Notes under the pieces: generated by a model
What the model was told of the DNA's origin: nothing
Databases searched by the model: none
The model's input: the letters and a program-made list of their open reading frames with translations, nothing else
NCBI GenBank assembly: GCA_023634235.1
Contig: JAMKCF010000006.1
Coordinates: 22,831,163 to 22,895,162, forward strand
Length of the DNA stretch: 64,000 nt
Reading direction: 5' to 3'
DNA from: Pisaster brevispinus
Taxonomy: Eukaryota > Echinodermata > Asteroidea > Forcipulatida > Asteriidae
Program-made: the position numbers and the translations under genes
Shown here: positions 12,601 through 23,300 of the stretch, piece by piece
Layout: each line of letters starts with the position of its first letter
How positions within the stretch are numbered: position 1 is the first letter of the stretch

Positions 12601-13420
12601 TGGTGACTAACTAGAAATGATTGTTCTATAAAGAGTTATAGGGTGTTCAGAAAAAACTTTGTAAGATTGAACAAATAAATGTTCAGAGATTTACACTTAC
12701 TTTCATGGTATAAAGATGGCCAGGGTGTGAAAACTTCCTTTTTACATGTAACTGTGCTAGGTTTACATGTCACTATGCAAGGATTTGTAGTTGTATACCG
12801 CATTGCTTCAAAATCAGAGCGCCATGATGGTGGCCAGTGTTGTGTGGACTCAAATTTCACCCAGAATCCTTTGTGCATTGACCATGCACATTGGGACATT
12901 TGGGCTATTGAGCAAATCTATTCAGACTAGGGCTCAGTTTCATGGCTCTGCCTACCGAAAGCAAGGAAGCAGGGAATTCCACATATTGCATAGGTTAGCA
13001 GGGAATTTTTCCTTGAGCGTGTGCATACTCCACGTTACTAGGCATTCTCCGCTTATACAGCTACATGTAGTGCAGAAATTTGGTGATTGCAAGTGCAGAA
13101 TTCGGTAGTACGTAGAGCCATGATATTGGGCCAAGCTGATCGATCAGATTAATTTCCATTTGATCATTTTGGATGACACGTTCAATACAGTCAGTCAATG
13201 TCTTCTTCTATTTTGGTCAGGTAATGAAGGCATAGCTTGTGGGAGTCTTGTAAACGGAGCAGTCTGCCTCCTTCATCTCAAGCTTCCAAGCGGTACGTCT
13301 CTTCATGTTTGGATACGTTCTTCGAGCCAACTCCTCTCTGATTCTATTGCTAAGCAGTGTAAGGGTATCGTCTTGAAGACGCTGGAAAGCAACATTAATA
13401 TAAAAACCCCTTGCATATGA
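72..13420 (+). CDS. AP4E1: AP-4 complex subunit epsilon (3' 17 exons, 5' truncated)
   Basis: This is the large epsilon subunit of the AP-4 adaptor complex, which sorts membrane cargo at the trans-Golgi network. Exons read 72-238, 2091-2167, 3116-3238, 3464-3573, 3824-3963, 4692-4801, 5659-5762, 6230-6445, 6581-6664, 6957-7071, 7797-7986, 8298-8472, 9118-9255, 9410-10498, 11370-11569, 12038-12192 and 13221-13420, ending in TGA. They sum to 3393 nt with every phase closing, giving 1130 residues in the window. Stretches that match the family are SAPWMQIKLLRMLARLG, AAQCIGKFL, LTVIDCLEDAD, SEGAAPYKP, GVKRVWGQKGY and LNLHLVEIIG. The amino-terminal part lies left of the window, and the start of the first exon (position 72) is the least certain border. 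The protein should exceed the human one because of a long hinge encoded by a single 1089-nt exon. Identification is firm; exact borders of weak donors (3574, 8473) are less so. Confidence 0.93.
645..1065 (-). mobile_element. SINE-1, tRNA-derived, full length
   Basis: On the minus strand the head reads GTGTCGTGGCCGAGTGGATAAG, with a B-box GGGTTCGAGCCCC, like a serine or leucine tRNA. The body shares the block around TCCTTCGGATGGGACGTAAAGC with the copy at 49788-50204. It ends in an AT-rich TATAGCGC tail and lies in an AP4E1 intron. Confidence 0.85.
1381..1800 (+). mobile_element. SINE-2 and SINE head fragments
   Basis: Fragments with AGTTCGAACCCACT, an inverted SINE-1 head (CTTGAACCCACACTATGC) and a SINE-2 body (CACCCAGGAGTGAATGG to TACAATGTTTAAAAGCGCC) are nested here in an AP4E1 intron. 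Confidence 0.65.
3964..4691 (+). other. U12-type AT-AC intron in AP4E1
   Basis: The exon ends ...ACTGACAG and is followed at once by ATATCCTTT, the exact consensus for a U12-dependent AT-AC donor. Near the 3' end, TTCTTTAAC (4672-4680) matches the U12 branch-site consensus TTCCTTRAY at all but one base. The branch adenosine is about 12 nt from the terminal AC at 4690-4691, inside the range expected for this intron class. Splicing AC|ATTTCAG restores DRFQPSVMWYLNTM, which lines up without gaps on the conserved adaptin helix. The conventional alternative, joining the GT at 3973 to the AG at 4697-4698, reads into a stop (TAA). The intron is 728 nt long. Confidence 0.9.
4053..4265 (+). repeat. 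(TTTG)n and GGGGTGTTGG simple repeat
   Basis: TTTGTTTGTTG tracts surround GGGGTGTTGGGGTGTTTG. The same combination, inverted, appears at 16430-16510 and 30755-30825. Confidence 0.85.
4850..4980 (+). mobile_element. SINE-3, tRNA-like head
   Basis: TAGCTCTCATCCATTTGGTAGAGCG and GGTTCAAATCCCGCTC look like tRNA A and B boxes. A tail GTCAATTTTTCTTTGTTTGACC follows. A diverged inverted copy is at 45745-45875. It is not called a functional tRNA, because the arms do not pair well and the tail is shared. Confidence 0.6.
5161..5415. mobile_element. Palindromic MITE in AP4E1 intron
   Basis: GGAGGTTTAGCTGTAC at the left pairs with GTAGCTAAACCTACC at the right. The interior has AACGTTAACGTGAACGTT. Confidence 0.55.
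5900..6012 (-). mobile_element. tRNA-like SINE head, inverted
   Basis: On the minus strand GCTGGCTCAGTGGTTTCTTT and CCCCGGTTCGATACCCAGAC resemble A and B boxes. It lies in an AP4E1 intron. Confidence 0.4.
6957..10498 (+). CDS. AP4E1: AP4E1 exons 10-14 of window: end of trunk and hinge
   Basis: These exons run from the last trunk segment (FLDQYVSDALSEGAAPYKP) into the flexible hinge. The hinge keeps two short family islands: LQGVKRVWGQKGY (exon 8298-8472) and KKELAKALFGGL (exon 9118-9255). The rest is low complexity and rich in Ser, Thr, Asp, Asn and Gln, as expected for an unstructured linker. The 1089-nt exon 9410-10498 makes most of it and ends in the start of the ear domain (SLHKVWKPDALGLVFNVTNP). 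Acceptors at 7797 and 8298 were chosen because only they keep VLKPQFAGLNFVPY and SESLSGLKL in frame. The exon 9118-9255 could read through its donor for 35 more codons before a stop, so retention would truncate the protein. Confidence 0.88.
7137..7281. mobile_element. TA-flanked MITE B
   Basis: A 145-bp inverted-repeat element related to 51542-51684, with the interior block CAATGTACATGGGACCAAAG. It lies in an AP4E1 intron. Confidence 0.7.
7340..7528. mobile_element. Palindromic MITE A2
   Basis: CCCAATTTCATAGAGCTGCT + TAAGCAG pairs with TGCTTAAGCATCTCTATGAA + ATTGGG. A diverged copy is at 35170-35385. Confidence 0.75.
8803..8953. mobile_element. Palindromic MITE C with perfect 14-bp ends
   Basis: GCAGGCCTGGAATT at one end is the exact reverse complement of AATTCCAGGCCTGC at the other. 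The 151-bp interior carries GGGGCACGATGGCCAAGACC. Diverged relatives occur at 2756-2920, 56985-57212, 58324-58450 and 59059-59195. Confidence 0.8.
10031..10126 (+). repeat. 48-bp tandem duplication inside AP4E1 coding exon
   Basis: Two adjacent 48-bp units (10031-10078 and 10079-10126) encode DEASTSNINPNLATIR twice, with only one base different (CGG versus CGT at the last codon). The length is a multiple of three, so the reading frame is kept. The near-identity says the duplication is recent or is being homogenised. Confidence 0.95.
11370..13420 (+). CDS. AP4E1: AP4E1 last three exons: carboxy-terminal ear (appendage)
   Basis: Exons 11370-11569, 12038-12192 and 13221-13420 encode the folded appendage that recruits accessory proteins to AP-4 coats. 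Recognisable parts are the GILTAELSCVSSALTMRLGG strand region, PLELKTSDFGEQWQQQTHD and LNLHLVEIIGNEGIACGSL. The final exon ends ...SNINIKTPCI followed by TGA at 13418-13420. Phases 2, 1 and 0 close correctly. A MITE copy sits in the last intron at 12930-13132. No close poly(A) signal follows the stop; the first AATAAA is at 13935-13940, at the start of a minisatellite that repeats this signal. Confidence 0.9.
11740..11860 (+). mobile_element. tRNA-like SINE head
   Basis: TCTCGGTGGTCGAGTTTGGG and GGTTCAAACCCCGTTAGGGG resemble tRNA A and B boxes. It lies in an AP4E1 intron. No long body was matched. Confidence 0.4.
12930..13132. mobile_element. Palindromic MITE A in AP4E1 last intron
   Basis: GGGCTCAGTTTCATGGCTCT at the left end pairs with AGAGCCATGATATTGGGCC at the right. 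A close relative is at 42112-42333. Confidence 0.75.
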
Positions 13421-13927
13421 TGTCGTGAGCCAAAACAGCGCCCTCATTGGCTGAGAGATGTGCGTGGTGTGTACACATGTGCCAGTCTCCACTGTATGAC
13501 TTCAGCGATAGATGTATGCAAGGGTTTTATTTTAGGTACTTTCTGTGTGAATCCAGGCGTGCAACTTTTCAGCTGAGCAGCTGATTTCCTCATTTTTGGT
13601 TTCTCATCTGTACCATCAGGAAAAAACCAATACAAAGTCTTGCTGCTCCTTGCACTTTCCTCTTTGGCTCACTCACCCTGAGTGATTTTTTTCAAATCTT
13701 GACAAAATTTCCAAGTTTGGTTTTAAAATGGCAAAGGAAGCATTGCGTGTTTTTTCCCATATTCTCAGAACTATTGAAGATTTATGGTATATATTTGAAC
13801 ACTGATTTTCATGAAAGCTTAATTTTTCAAAAGATAATTCAAAAGTTTAAGTTCAGTGGAAAGAAAAAGTCCTCAGCAATGACTCTTAAGTAATTTTAAC
13901 ACGTAATCAAAACATGGTATTGTGGTC

Positions 13928-15760
13928 CAAATTTAATAAAAATGCTTGACTTACCCCCTTGTGATTTTTTGCATTTTTGCCAAAAATTTATCCAAAATAC
14001 TGGATTTATCCCTTGTGATTTTTTGACCCAAATTTGCTAAAAATCTGGACTTACCCCTTGTGATTTTTTCACTTTTGGACCCAAATTTTCTAAAAATGCT
14101 GGACTCACCCGCTTGTGATTTTTTGCATTTTTGCCAAATATTTAATAAAAATGCTGGCTTTTACCTCTTGTGTTTTTCCTAAATTTTGACGATTTAATAG
14201 AATTGCTGGATTTTTTTTATTTTAGCCCTAAATTTAATAAAAATGCTGGACTTACCCCTTGTGTTTTTCTTAATTTTCGACCCAAATTGGCTAAATGCTG
14301 GGCTTACCCCTTGTGATTTTTTTCACTTTTGGACCCAAATTTGATTTAAATGCTGGACTTACCCCTTGTGATTTTTTGCATTTGTGCCAAATATTTAATA
14401 AAAATGCTGGATTTACCCCTTGTGTTTTTCCAAAAGTTTGACAAAAATTTAATACAAAATGCTGGACTTGTGATTTTTTGCATTTTTGCCCCAAATTTAT
14501 CAAAAATACTGGACTTACCCCTTGTGATTTTTTGACCCAAATTTTCTTAAAATGATGGACTTGACCCTTTTGTTTTTCTTAAATTTTTTGACCCGAATTT
14601 GCTAAAAATGCTGGAATTACCCCTTGTGTTTTTCTTCAATTTAGACCAAAATTATATAAATATGCTGGACTTACCCCTTGTAATTTTTTTGCATTTTTGC
14701 CAAAAATTTAATAAAAATGCTGAATCTACCCCTTGTGATTTTTGTCACTTTTTGACCCAAATTTAATAAAAATGCTGGACTTACCCCTTGAAATATCTTG
14801 CATTTTTGCCCAAAATTTACTACTGAACTTACCCCTTGTGATATCTTGCATTTTGGACCCGAATTTGATAAAGATGCTGGACTTGTAATTTTTTTCCTTT
14901 TTGCCCAAAGTTTATCAAAAATACTCGACTTACCCCTTGTGATTTTTTGCACTTTTGGACCAAAATTTGCTAAAAATGCTGGACTTCTCCTTTGTGTTTT
15001 TTTGCATTTTTGCAGAAAATAAAAAAAAACCGCTGGACTTACCCCTTGAGATTTTTCGCATTTGTGCCCAAAATTTAATAAAAATGCTGAAGTTACCCTT
15101 AGTGTTTTTCTTCAATTTTGACACCAATTTAATAAAAATGCTGAACTTACCCCTTGAGATTTTGTGTATTTTTGCCCAAAAATTTATGAAAATGCTGGAC
15201 CTACCCCTTGTGTTTTTCTTCAATTTTGACCAAAGTTTAATAAAAATGCTGGACTTACCCCTTGTGATTTTTTGCATTTTTGCCCCAAATTTATCAAAAA
15301 TACTGGACTTCTCCTGTGATTTTTTTACCCAAATTTGCTAAAAATGCTTGACTTGCCCCTTGTGTTTTTCTTCAATTTTGACCAAAATTAAATAAAAATG
15401 CTGGACTTATCCCTTGTGATTTTTTGCATTTTGGACCCGATTTTGGTAAAAATGCTGGACTTACACCTTGAGTGATTTTTTGCTGTTGTGCCAAATATTT
15501 AATAAAAATGCGGGATTTAGGCTACCCTTTGTAATTTTCTTCTTCAATTTTCACAAAAACTGCTGGACTTACCCCTTGTGACTTTTTGCCAAAAATTTGA
15601 TAAAAATGCTGGACTTACCCCTTGTGTTTTTCTTAATTTTCGACCCAATTTTGTTAAAAATGCTGGACTTGCCCCTTGTGATTTTTTTTCACTTTTGGAC
15701 CCAAATTTGATAAAAATGCCCCTTGTGATGTTTTAAGTTTTTGACCCAAATTTGAAAAGT
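13928..15760 (+). repeat. AT-rich minisatellite, about 52-bp unit, about 35 copies
   Basis: A degenerate unit of the form TTTAATAAAAATGCTGGACT + TACCCCTTGTGATTTTTTGC repeats from just after AP4E1. Units differ mainly in the middle block (GCATTTTTGCC, CACTTTTGGACC or TTCAATTTTGACC). At least 11 units contain AATAAA in the AP4E1 sense. Long open frames on both strands here are products of the repeat. Confidence 0.95.
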
Positions 15761-16429
15761 AAAACAATTTAGGAAAATTAATAATTCTAAAATCTAGTTT
15801 GAGTTGAAAGCAATGCTTCCTGAGTCTTTTTAACACATAAAACAAACCATGAAACTTTGACTGAAATTTGATAAAAATGCAAGGCTTACCCTTTTGTTTT
15901 CAATTTTGGACCAAATGTTATGAAACAATAAATATTTTCACATTCAGTCGTTCTTTAATACCCTGTACTAAACTTGTAAAATATTTCAAACAGATAACTA
16001 ATCAAACAACTACTATATGAAAATGATGTATGTACACCTATTACTACCTTTTTCTAAACGGTTTACGACGTCTCCAACTAACTGAGGTATGAACAAAGGA
16101 TTATAAATTCATTTAAAGGATGAACAAATATACTGATGGTGGAAAAATGAATAATCACCCAATTCTCCTTACGTTTACCACAATCTATGTTGCACTGTAA
16201 TGGAAGTCAGATTCCCTGTGTGGGCATTGTGCATTGTGGGCGATGTCACAATGACTAGAATGAGTATTGCCGTCTAGTTACTGAATCACAATGTATTGCT
16301 TGGTGCAATTCACAATCATAGACGTTAAACCAATGTTTGTATTGAGAGAGATTGGCTGTTGCCAGCTTGGCGTTTTTATCCCTGTGTGGGAGCTTTGCCA
16401 AGTTCCCTGGTTGGGAAGATCATCTAAAC

Positions 16430-16510
16430 AAACAGACAAACAAACACCCCAACACCCCAACAAACAAACAAACAAACACCCCAACACCCCAACAAAAAAG
16501 CAAACAAACA
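16430..16510 (+). repeat. (CAAA)n and CCCCAACACCCC simple repeat
   Basis: CAAACAAACACCCCAACACC is duplicated here, the inverse of the tract at 4201-4230. Confidence 0.9.
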
Positions 16511-16584
16511 AGCCGGCAGTTACATGTACTCACACCATATCTTCATGCATTTTGACTCCCAAAATGGGCAAACAAAAGTTCAAG

Positions 16585-16612
16585 TGACGTCAGAGCGACG
16601 TCAGTGACGTCA
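16585..16612. promoter_or_regulatory. Triple CRE-like cluster
   Basis: TGACGTCA occurs at 16585-16592 and 16605-16612, with CGACGTCA at 16596-16603 between them, spaced about 10 bp apart. These are CREB/ATF-type sites. No gene start is recognised nearby, because the cluster lies between two convergent genes. Confidence 0.5.
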
Positions 16613-19149
16613 GTCGATATAGTCAAAGTTTAGATGTAGATATTAGATTGAGTCTACATATAAATAAATGTCTACCATTGGTTAGGCCAAGGAAACCAAA
16701 TAAACAGCAGTAATAAACACCATAGAAGGTAAACAATGTACAGGAGCTGTAATTGCCATGAACTGAAAACAGTGTGTCCAAGTTAATACCTAAAAACATT
16801 GCTCATTTACAGTACCTGTTTATGTATGACAAAACATAAAATCCAAGTTGTGTAACAATACTTTACAGATTAAACATAGCGTTCAAGTTGGTGTGTTACA
16901 ATAATTGTACATGTAAATGTCAAAAAACATTGACATTTAAATTGTTAATCTACAATATAGACATACAGTTACCAGTGAGTGTAGGTGTCAACATTGCGAG
17001 AGCTTCTCTGGCTTTCCCTGTATGTTGAGGCAAACTATTTCCTTTGTAATTTGTCCTAACTGTTTGATTAATAACAAAATGTAAAAACTGCTGTTCTTGT
17101 AACAAGATGACTTGACTCAGCCTCTTCAGAGATTGGCCATGTTTTGTTTTAGTGTTTTTGTCAAAGTTATTCAGACCCACAGCTAGTTTTACATCACTGG
17201 TTCCTTGCTGAACCACCACAACTTGTAAAGATAGTTTTGTTCATGTACATGGTAATACTGCAAACTTTACTAGATTGTATCTCCACCATGCAAAGTTTCA
17301 AATCCTACTTATGTGCATGGTGTTACCGCAAGAAAATGCTATGATGTACCTCCACCGTGTCAAGTTTCAAATTTATCCGCAGATAAGTTTAAGGTCAAAG
17401 TGTCAAGTTTTGTGTTAGTTGGGCTTGAAGCTTACCAAGTTAAGTCTTCCTCAATTGTATGCACTTATTCACACGTCGTTCATTTATTTACATGACTTAA
17501 GTAAACTCAAAATAAACAGTTGTCCCTTTTTGAAATTAGATTTAAACTATCAAATTAAATGTTTAAAAGATTCTATGATTTCAGCAATACTAAAAATTAA
17601 TGCTACCCCAAGACGATTTAGATAGATTTTAATTGAAACATCCAAAGTAAAACTTACATTGCAATGAAATTTGTACAGTTTTGTTTACAATAAAAATAAA
17701 AATATTTATTTGGAAAGTGGCTTCATCATAATTATCTTTTTATTGTCTCTACCTTGGAATGTAAATACTAATCACCTCGTCAAATGGAACATTCCATATT
17801 TGAGCTTATGAATCTGTTCTCACTGTTGCAACCATAATCATTCACTATTTGTATTTTATATACCGGACGCAGATCCTTGTGATTTGATTGGCCTAACACG
17901 CGTCACGTGTCACCTTTATTTTGCCATGTATACACTGCAACGATGCAGGAAATCGCGATTGAAGTTGAACTTTTTTTCTAACTGCTGTTTCAGACACTGA
18001 TTATACTTTTTGAAAAAAGTTTACAGAAATAAAGTCGACTTCTCCATAAGTACAGAACTGTCATTGTGTTTTCAATCTTGCAAAAGTTTTTCATTCCTAA
18101 ACACATACGTCACTTTGTGAACACGAAAAAATGAGACATGCACGCAGAGTGCTGTGTAGGAACAAACGCATACACCCCTTTCGTGAAAATGCTAAACTTC
18201 AACAGGGCAACAGACACACCACTTCGTGAAAATGCAGAAGTTTTTTGGCACCGTGTCGGCGCTATGTGTTGCAATTGGGAAGTGGGGCATCATATGTCAA
18301 TTCGTGGAAACACGGAATGGCAAATCTTTTGATATGTCAGTCATATGCTAATTAGTGTTATCATGAAACTATTACCCATTACGTCCTTATTACTTTTTAA
18401 CAGAAACTGATTTGAAAAATTTTGTGATTTTTAACCCATACGTCGCTTCGTTTGTGAAAGCGGTGCTGAATTGTCATTATTATTAGTTTTCCAAAAGCTT
18501 TTTTGTATGAAGTTAATTGTGGCGCCAAATATCCAAAGAAACTTTCCCCTCAGAATTTCACTCATGTTGGATAAATTTGTTCTTGACTCGGATCTTAATT
18601 CTGTAGATTTGCCAAACAACAGAATAAGCAAGTTTTAACATCTCCTTGGGTTGAAGGAATGTGCTCATTACACTATAGAATTACCTTCATTACCTCCGTC
18701 CTCATCAACCTTACATCCGTCGCCTTTACTCCCTCTGTCATCAACGTTTACCCCTTCACTCTTTCCATTCTGGTTAGTATCAACAGGCTTGTATGTCCCC
18801 CTATGGTCTGGTGTCTCACCTTGTCCGTGTTTCCAACCTCTCCAGTGGGGAAGTCTGAATGGTACTCCAGCTAGAAAGAATGATCAAGATAAAGGTTTGT
18901 TTAAAAGACTTCCTTCAGTCTTATGAATAATCTTGCAACCTTCCATCAAGTAATTTTTCAAGCAATACCTGCTCCAGCGGTATAGAAAGCATTCTCTACT
19001 TATTTCAATTAATCCTAGCTCCAAATGATGGGGTTTAACTAGAGTAGCTTTTATGGTTAACATGGCTCTCTATCAGTTAGTAAAGCACTCTGCTGGTTAA
19101 GTTGTCTGAAAAAACTGCTTTACTGGTAAAATAAGGCTCTTGTATTAGG

Positions 19150-20285
19150 CACTCTACTAGTTGGAAGAACGTTCTACCGGTTGGAGTGCTCTACTGGTTG
19201 GGAGAGTGCGCTCAACTGGTTTGAAAAGAGTGCTCTACTGGTTGGGAAAGCTCTCTACTAGTAAGAAGTGTGCTCTACTGGTTGGAAGAGCACTCTACTT
19301 GTTGGAAGAACGTTCTACTGGTTGAAAGCGCACTCTACTTGTTGGAAGAACGTTCTACTGGTTGAAAGCGCACTCTACTTGTTGGAAGAACGTTCTACTG
19401 GTTGAAAGAGCACTCTAGTTGTTGGCAAAACGTTCTACTGGTTGAAAGAGCACTCTACTTGTTGGAATAACGTTCTACTGATTGAAAGAGCACTCTACTG
19501 GTTGGAAGAACGTTCTACTGGTTGAAAGAGAACTCTACTTGTTGGAAGAACGTTCTACTGGTTGAAATAGCACTCTACTTGTTGGAAGAACGTTCTACTG
19601 GTTGAAAGCGCACTCTACTTGTTGGAAGAACGTTCTACTGGTTGAAAGCGCACTCTACTTGTTGGAAGAATGTTCTACTGGTTGAAAGAGCACTCTAGTT
19701 GTTGGAAGAACGTTCTACTGGTTGAAAGAGCACTCTACTTGTTGGAAGAACGTTCTACTGGTTGAAAGAGCACTCTACTTGTTGGAAGAACGTTCTACTG
19801 GTTGAAAGCGCACTCTACTTGTTGGAAGAACGTTCTACTGGTTGAAAGCGCACTCTACTTGTTGGAAGAATGTTCTACTGGTTGAAAGAGCACTCTAGTT
19901 GTTGGAAGAACGTTCTACTGGTTGAAAGAGCACTCTTCTTGTTGGAAGAACGTTCTACTGGTTGAAAGAGCACTCTACTTGTTGGAAGAACGTTCTACTG
20001 GTTGAAAGAGAACTCTACTTGTTGGAAGAACGTTCTACTGGTTGAAAGAGCACTCTACTTGTTGGAAGAACGTTCTACTGGTTGAAAGAGCACTCTACTT
20101 GTTGGATGCAACGTTCTACTGGTTAAAAGAGCACTCTACTTGTTGGAAGAATGTTCTACTGGTTGAAAGAGCACTCTACTTGTTGGAAGAACGTTCTACT
20201 AATTGAAAAAGCACTCTACTTGTTGGAAGAACGTTCTGCTTGTTGAAAGAGCACTCTACTGGTTGGGAGAGTGCTCTGCTGGTTT
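19150..20285 (+). repeat. 40-bp minisatellite past the SLC22 stop
   Basis: The unit CACTCTACTTGTTGGAAGAA + CGTTCTACTGGTTGAAAGAG repeats about 28 times. Its two 20-bp halves are themselves related, so the array grew from a 20-bp ancestor. Most units contain GAACGTTC. The array ends about 85 bp beyond the SLC22 stop codon. Confidence 0.95.
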
Positions 20286-20369
20286 AACAAAATGCTTTTC
20301 TTTACTCTTCTGGTAAAAAATTGGGAGTTGAAAGTTACTCTTTATGGTCATGGATGACATAAAATGATG

Positions 20370-23300
20370 TTAAGTTAACCCACCTCCCAATTCTTCTCCT
20401 TCTTCGATCGTCTCCGGCATGTTAAGACCCAACGTCTCAGGAAGTAAAAGACTCAAGATACCGGCAATCACGGAGAGACAGCCAAACACCAAGAGTGGTA
20501 ATGGTTCCCATAGACCACGAAGTACCAAGAGAGGCGGAGCTAGGATGCTACCAATACGGGCACACATGGACGATAGACCTATACCAATACTCCTATAAAT
20601 GAAACAGAGTTATACACAATGAGTTCCTAAGGCCATAACAGCCAAAAGTGGCTTGTATCAAATGCCCCACATCGGCCGCAATTGGCTGCAAGAGTTGACA
20701 TAGGCCCTACTTCAATCACCAAAAATACAGTTACGGCAAAGGTCTCCTTAATTGACAATATGTAATGTCTCAAGATCCTTATGTCTAAAACTGGAAATGA
20801 AAAAGTCCAAGATCAGCTAAAATTTGACATGTTTGGGCATGTGGCAATAATTGTCAGAGATCTAAAAGAAAGAGTGAGGGATTGTGATGAGCCTTTTTCT
20901 CCCATTTTCTCTAACTTTCTATGTGGCAACCACTCAAACAAGGACAACTTGGTACAATTTTGCTTATTTTCACATGCAAAAAAGGAAATAGTAAAATATG
21001 TTATTTTGGAAGAGTACATGAAGAGCAAATTTGAGAAAGACCCTGCTGGGGTAAAAATGTGAGGGCATTAAATCTTCTTTTTGCATTTATACCACAGGCC
21101 ATTTTTTGGTGATCACAATTAGTTTGTAATCCAGTTTGTTTTCTTGTAAGTAAACATGGGAAACATTGGACCTTTGTTGGGATTCTTTTGGTTAGGTAGA
21201 AGTGTTTCAAATATGGCTGCCCCTGGCATTTTGGATCAGGCTGCCTTTTCATCCTTTACGGGATTAAACTAGATCTGTCTTTACAAAATAAGCACATTTG
21301 TTCATGTTTGTTGAGGCAGCATAACTTGGTCGAAAGTGAACAGCAACACCATGGAGAGCGACTGCAGAACTCCTCTAGAACCCTCTGACAGCTAGACATC
21401 ATTATCTGTCTTTAATTGCCCGACTTTGCTGAATTATAGATTTTGTTTTGTTTTGTTTGCGAGGTATATAGCAAGCCATTGATTTTCCCTTTGCCCTTTG
21501 CAACCACTTCCTCCATTGACTGGATTTTAATTAAAACAGAGACTTAACATGTGTCCCTAATGTATTGCCTTGGGCTGCTTGCTCTGACATTTTATTATTA
21601 TTAAGTTGACAGTATGTGCCCTTTTAAATTTAGTGTCATCTTAAATGTCAGTCTATCAGAAACTGACTTTAAAATCCTTGGTTACCAATCAATAGTTGGT
21701 GTCTGTCTATGTATGAAATAACTGGTACTACATACAAGTTATATGGGGGTATGTTATTGAATTTTGGAAGAGTGCATTTATCTCAATCCTGTTTGTTTTA
21801 GAAAGAACACATCAGTCAACCAGAAACACATCAAATGTTGCTATATTTTTTAAATTTTGAATGACAAAAATACCAAGCTCCAAATTTGACTGATTTAGGA
21901 CTCCCTGCTGTGTGTTGAGAGAATGAGTATGGTACCTGACAGGGGTAGGAAAGATCTCTGCTGAGAATATATAGATGAGAACAAAAGAACCCGAGATACC
22001 AAACTTTCCAATCATGGCCACTGCTGTTCTTCCAGCTCCAACATCTGCAATAAATCAGTTCCATTTGGATGATTGGTTAATAAAACAATATATTTGTCGT
22101 TATGGTAAAGATGGTTCAAACTTCATATTGCAAATTTGAAGGTCAACCCCACTCCCCCCCCCCCCATCCCAATCACTAATCTTCTCTCCATTCCAAAAAA
22201 AATAAATAAAATAAAACACCCCTTTTGAAGCATTACAAACATTATGATATATTTTACAAATTTGAAAAATCATAGCCTCAATCAAAACTTTGCATTATTA
22301 TCAATTTTTATTTTAAATATATAAATGTTTCAATAACATGAGCATTTTTGGAAATTTTAATGAGTTATATTTATATATGTACTCTCTTTAGCTATGCATT
22401 CTGAGTCATTTTAAACACAAACAAATTAGCAAAAATTCTGGCAAAAATTAAAAACTTCCAAGAGAGTAAGCCTTAAATTCTAATCAATTTTTTGACACAA
22501 CTTCTTGGTTTATTTAACGTTTTAGAATTACTCAGGAGCAGGAGGCATTATTTTATGATTAAATGTGTGTGTGTTTTTTTTTTTTAATATCACAGGCCTA
22601 CCCTTAATTATAAATAAAAGTGGCTTCCTATATAGCATTCCAATCCGCCACTCAGTGACGCTCATGGCGCTCCAACATTATTTCCCCCTGGTGACTGGGC
22701 CATTTATTTCATTCCTTAAACCATCTCAGCTCCCTTGGGAGTATACAGCCTGTGCTGCCAAATATGTAGTGCACAAAGCTAAATCAAGCACAAGACAAAT
22801 CTCTGCTCTCTCAGGTACCCATTTACTTGCCTCAAAGGTACCCATTTACCTGCCCGCACAGGTACCTATTAACTGCCCTCACAGGTACCCATTTACCTGC
22901 CCCCATGCAGGTACTCATTTGTCTGCCCTCACATGTACCCATTTACCTGCCCGCCCAGGTACCCATTTACCTGGCCTCCCCAGTACTAATTTGTCTGCCC
23001 TAACAGGTACCCACTACCTGCCCTCACAGATACACATTTACCCCTCAGTGAAGAGAAGCAATAACAGTTGCTCAAGGACAAAAGTGACATGACGGGGGGG
23101 GGGGGGGGGGGGTCGAAACCACATCTTCAATGTTTCCAAAAAACTATTTAGAAAAAATGGGTTGTAATGAAATTACAATCATGACTGACGCCCCATGGTC
23201 ATATTAATGCATAAAATCAAACATGAAAATCTGGTCAACATTTGAAAAAAAAAAATCATAAGGGAAATATACCGGTAAGCTTTGCATTTAAAACAATTGT

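Larger units (their letters stand above)
15760..19150. other. Convergent spacer without recognised gene
   Basis: The stretch holds a (CAAA)n tract, the CRE-like cluster and AT-rich unique sequence. Short open frames (for example 16950-17219, 18651-18926) have no recognisable product or exon signals. Confidence 0.6.

Noticed and set aside
14290..15341. Open frames rich in Lys/Phe/Leu over the AT-rich array
   Set aside because: They follow the repeat unit and have no independent protein signal.
20781..21062. 93-codon plus-strand open frame
   Set aside because: It lies in an SLC22 intron on the opposite strand, with no recognisable domain.
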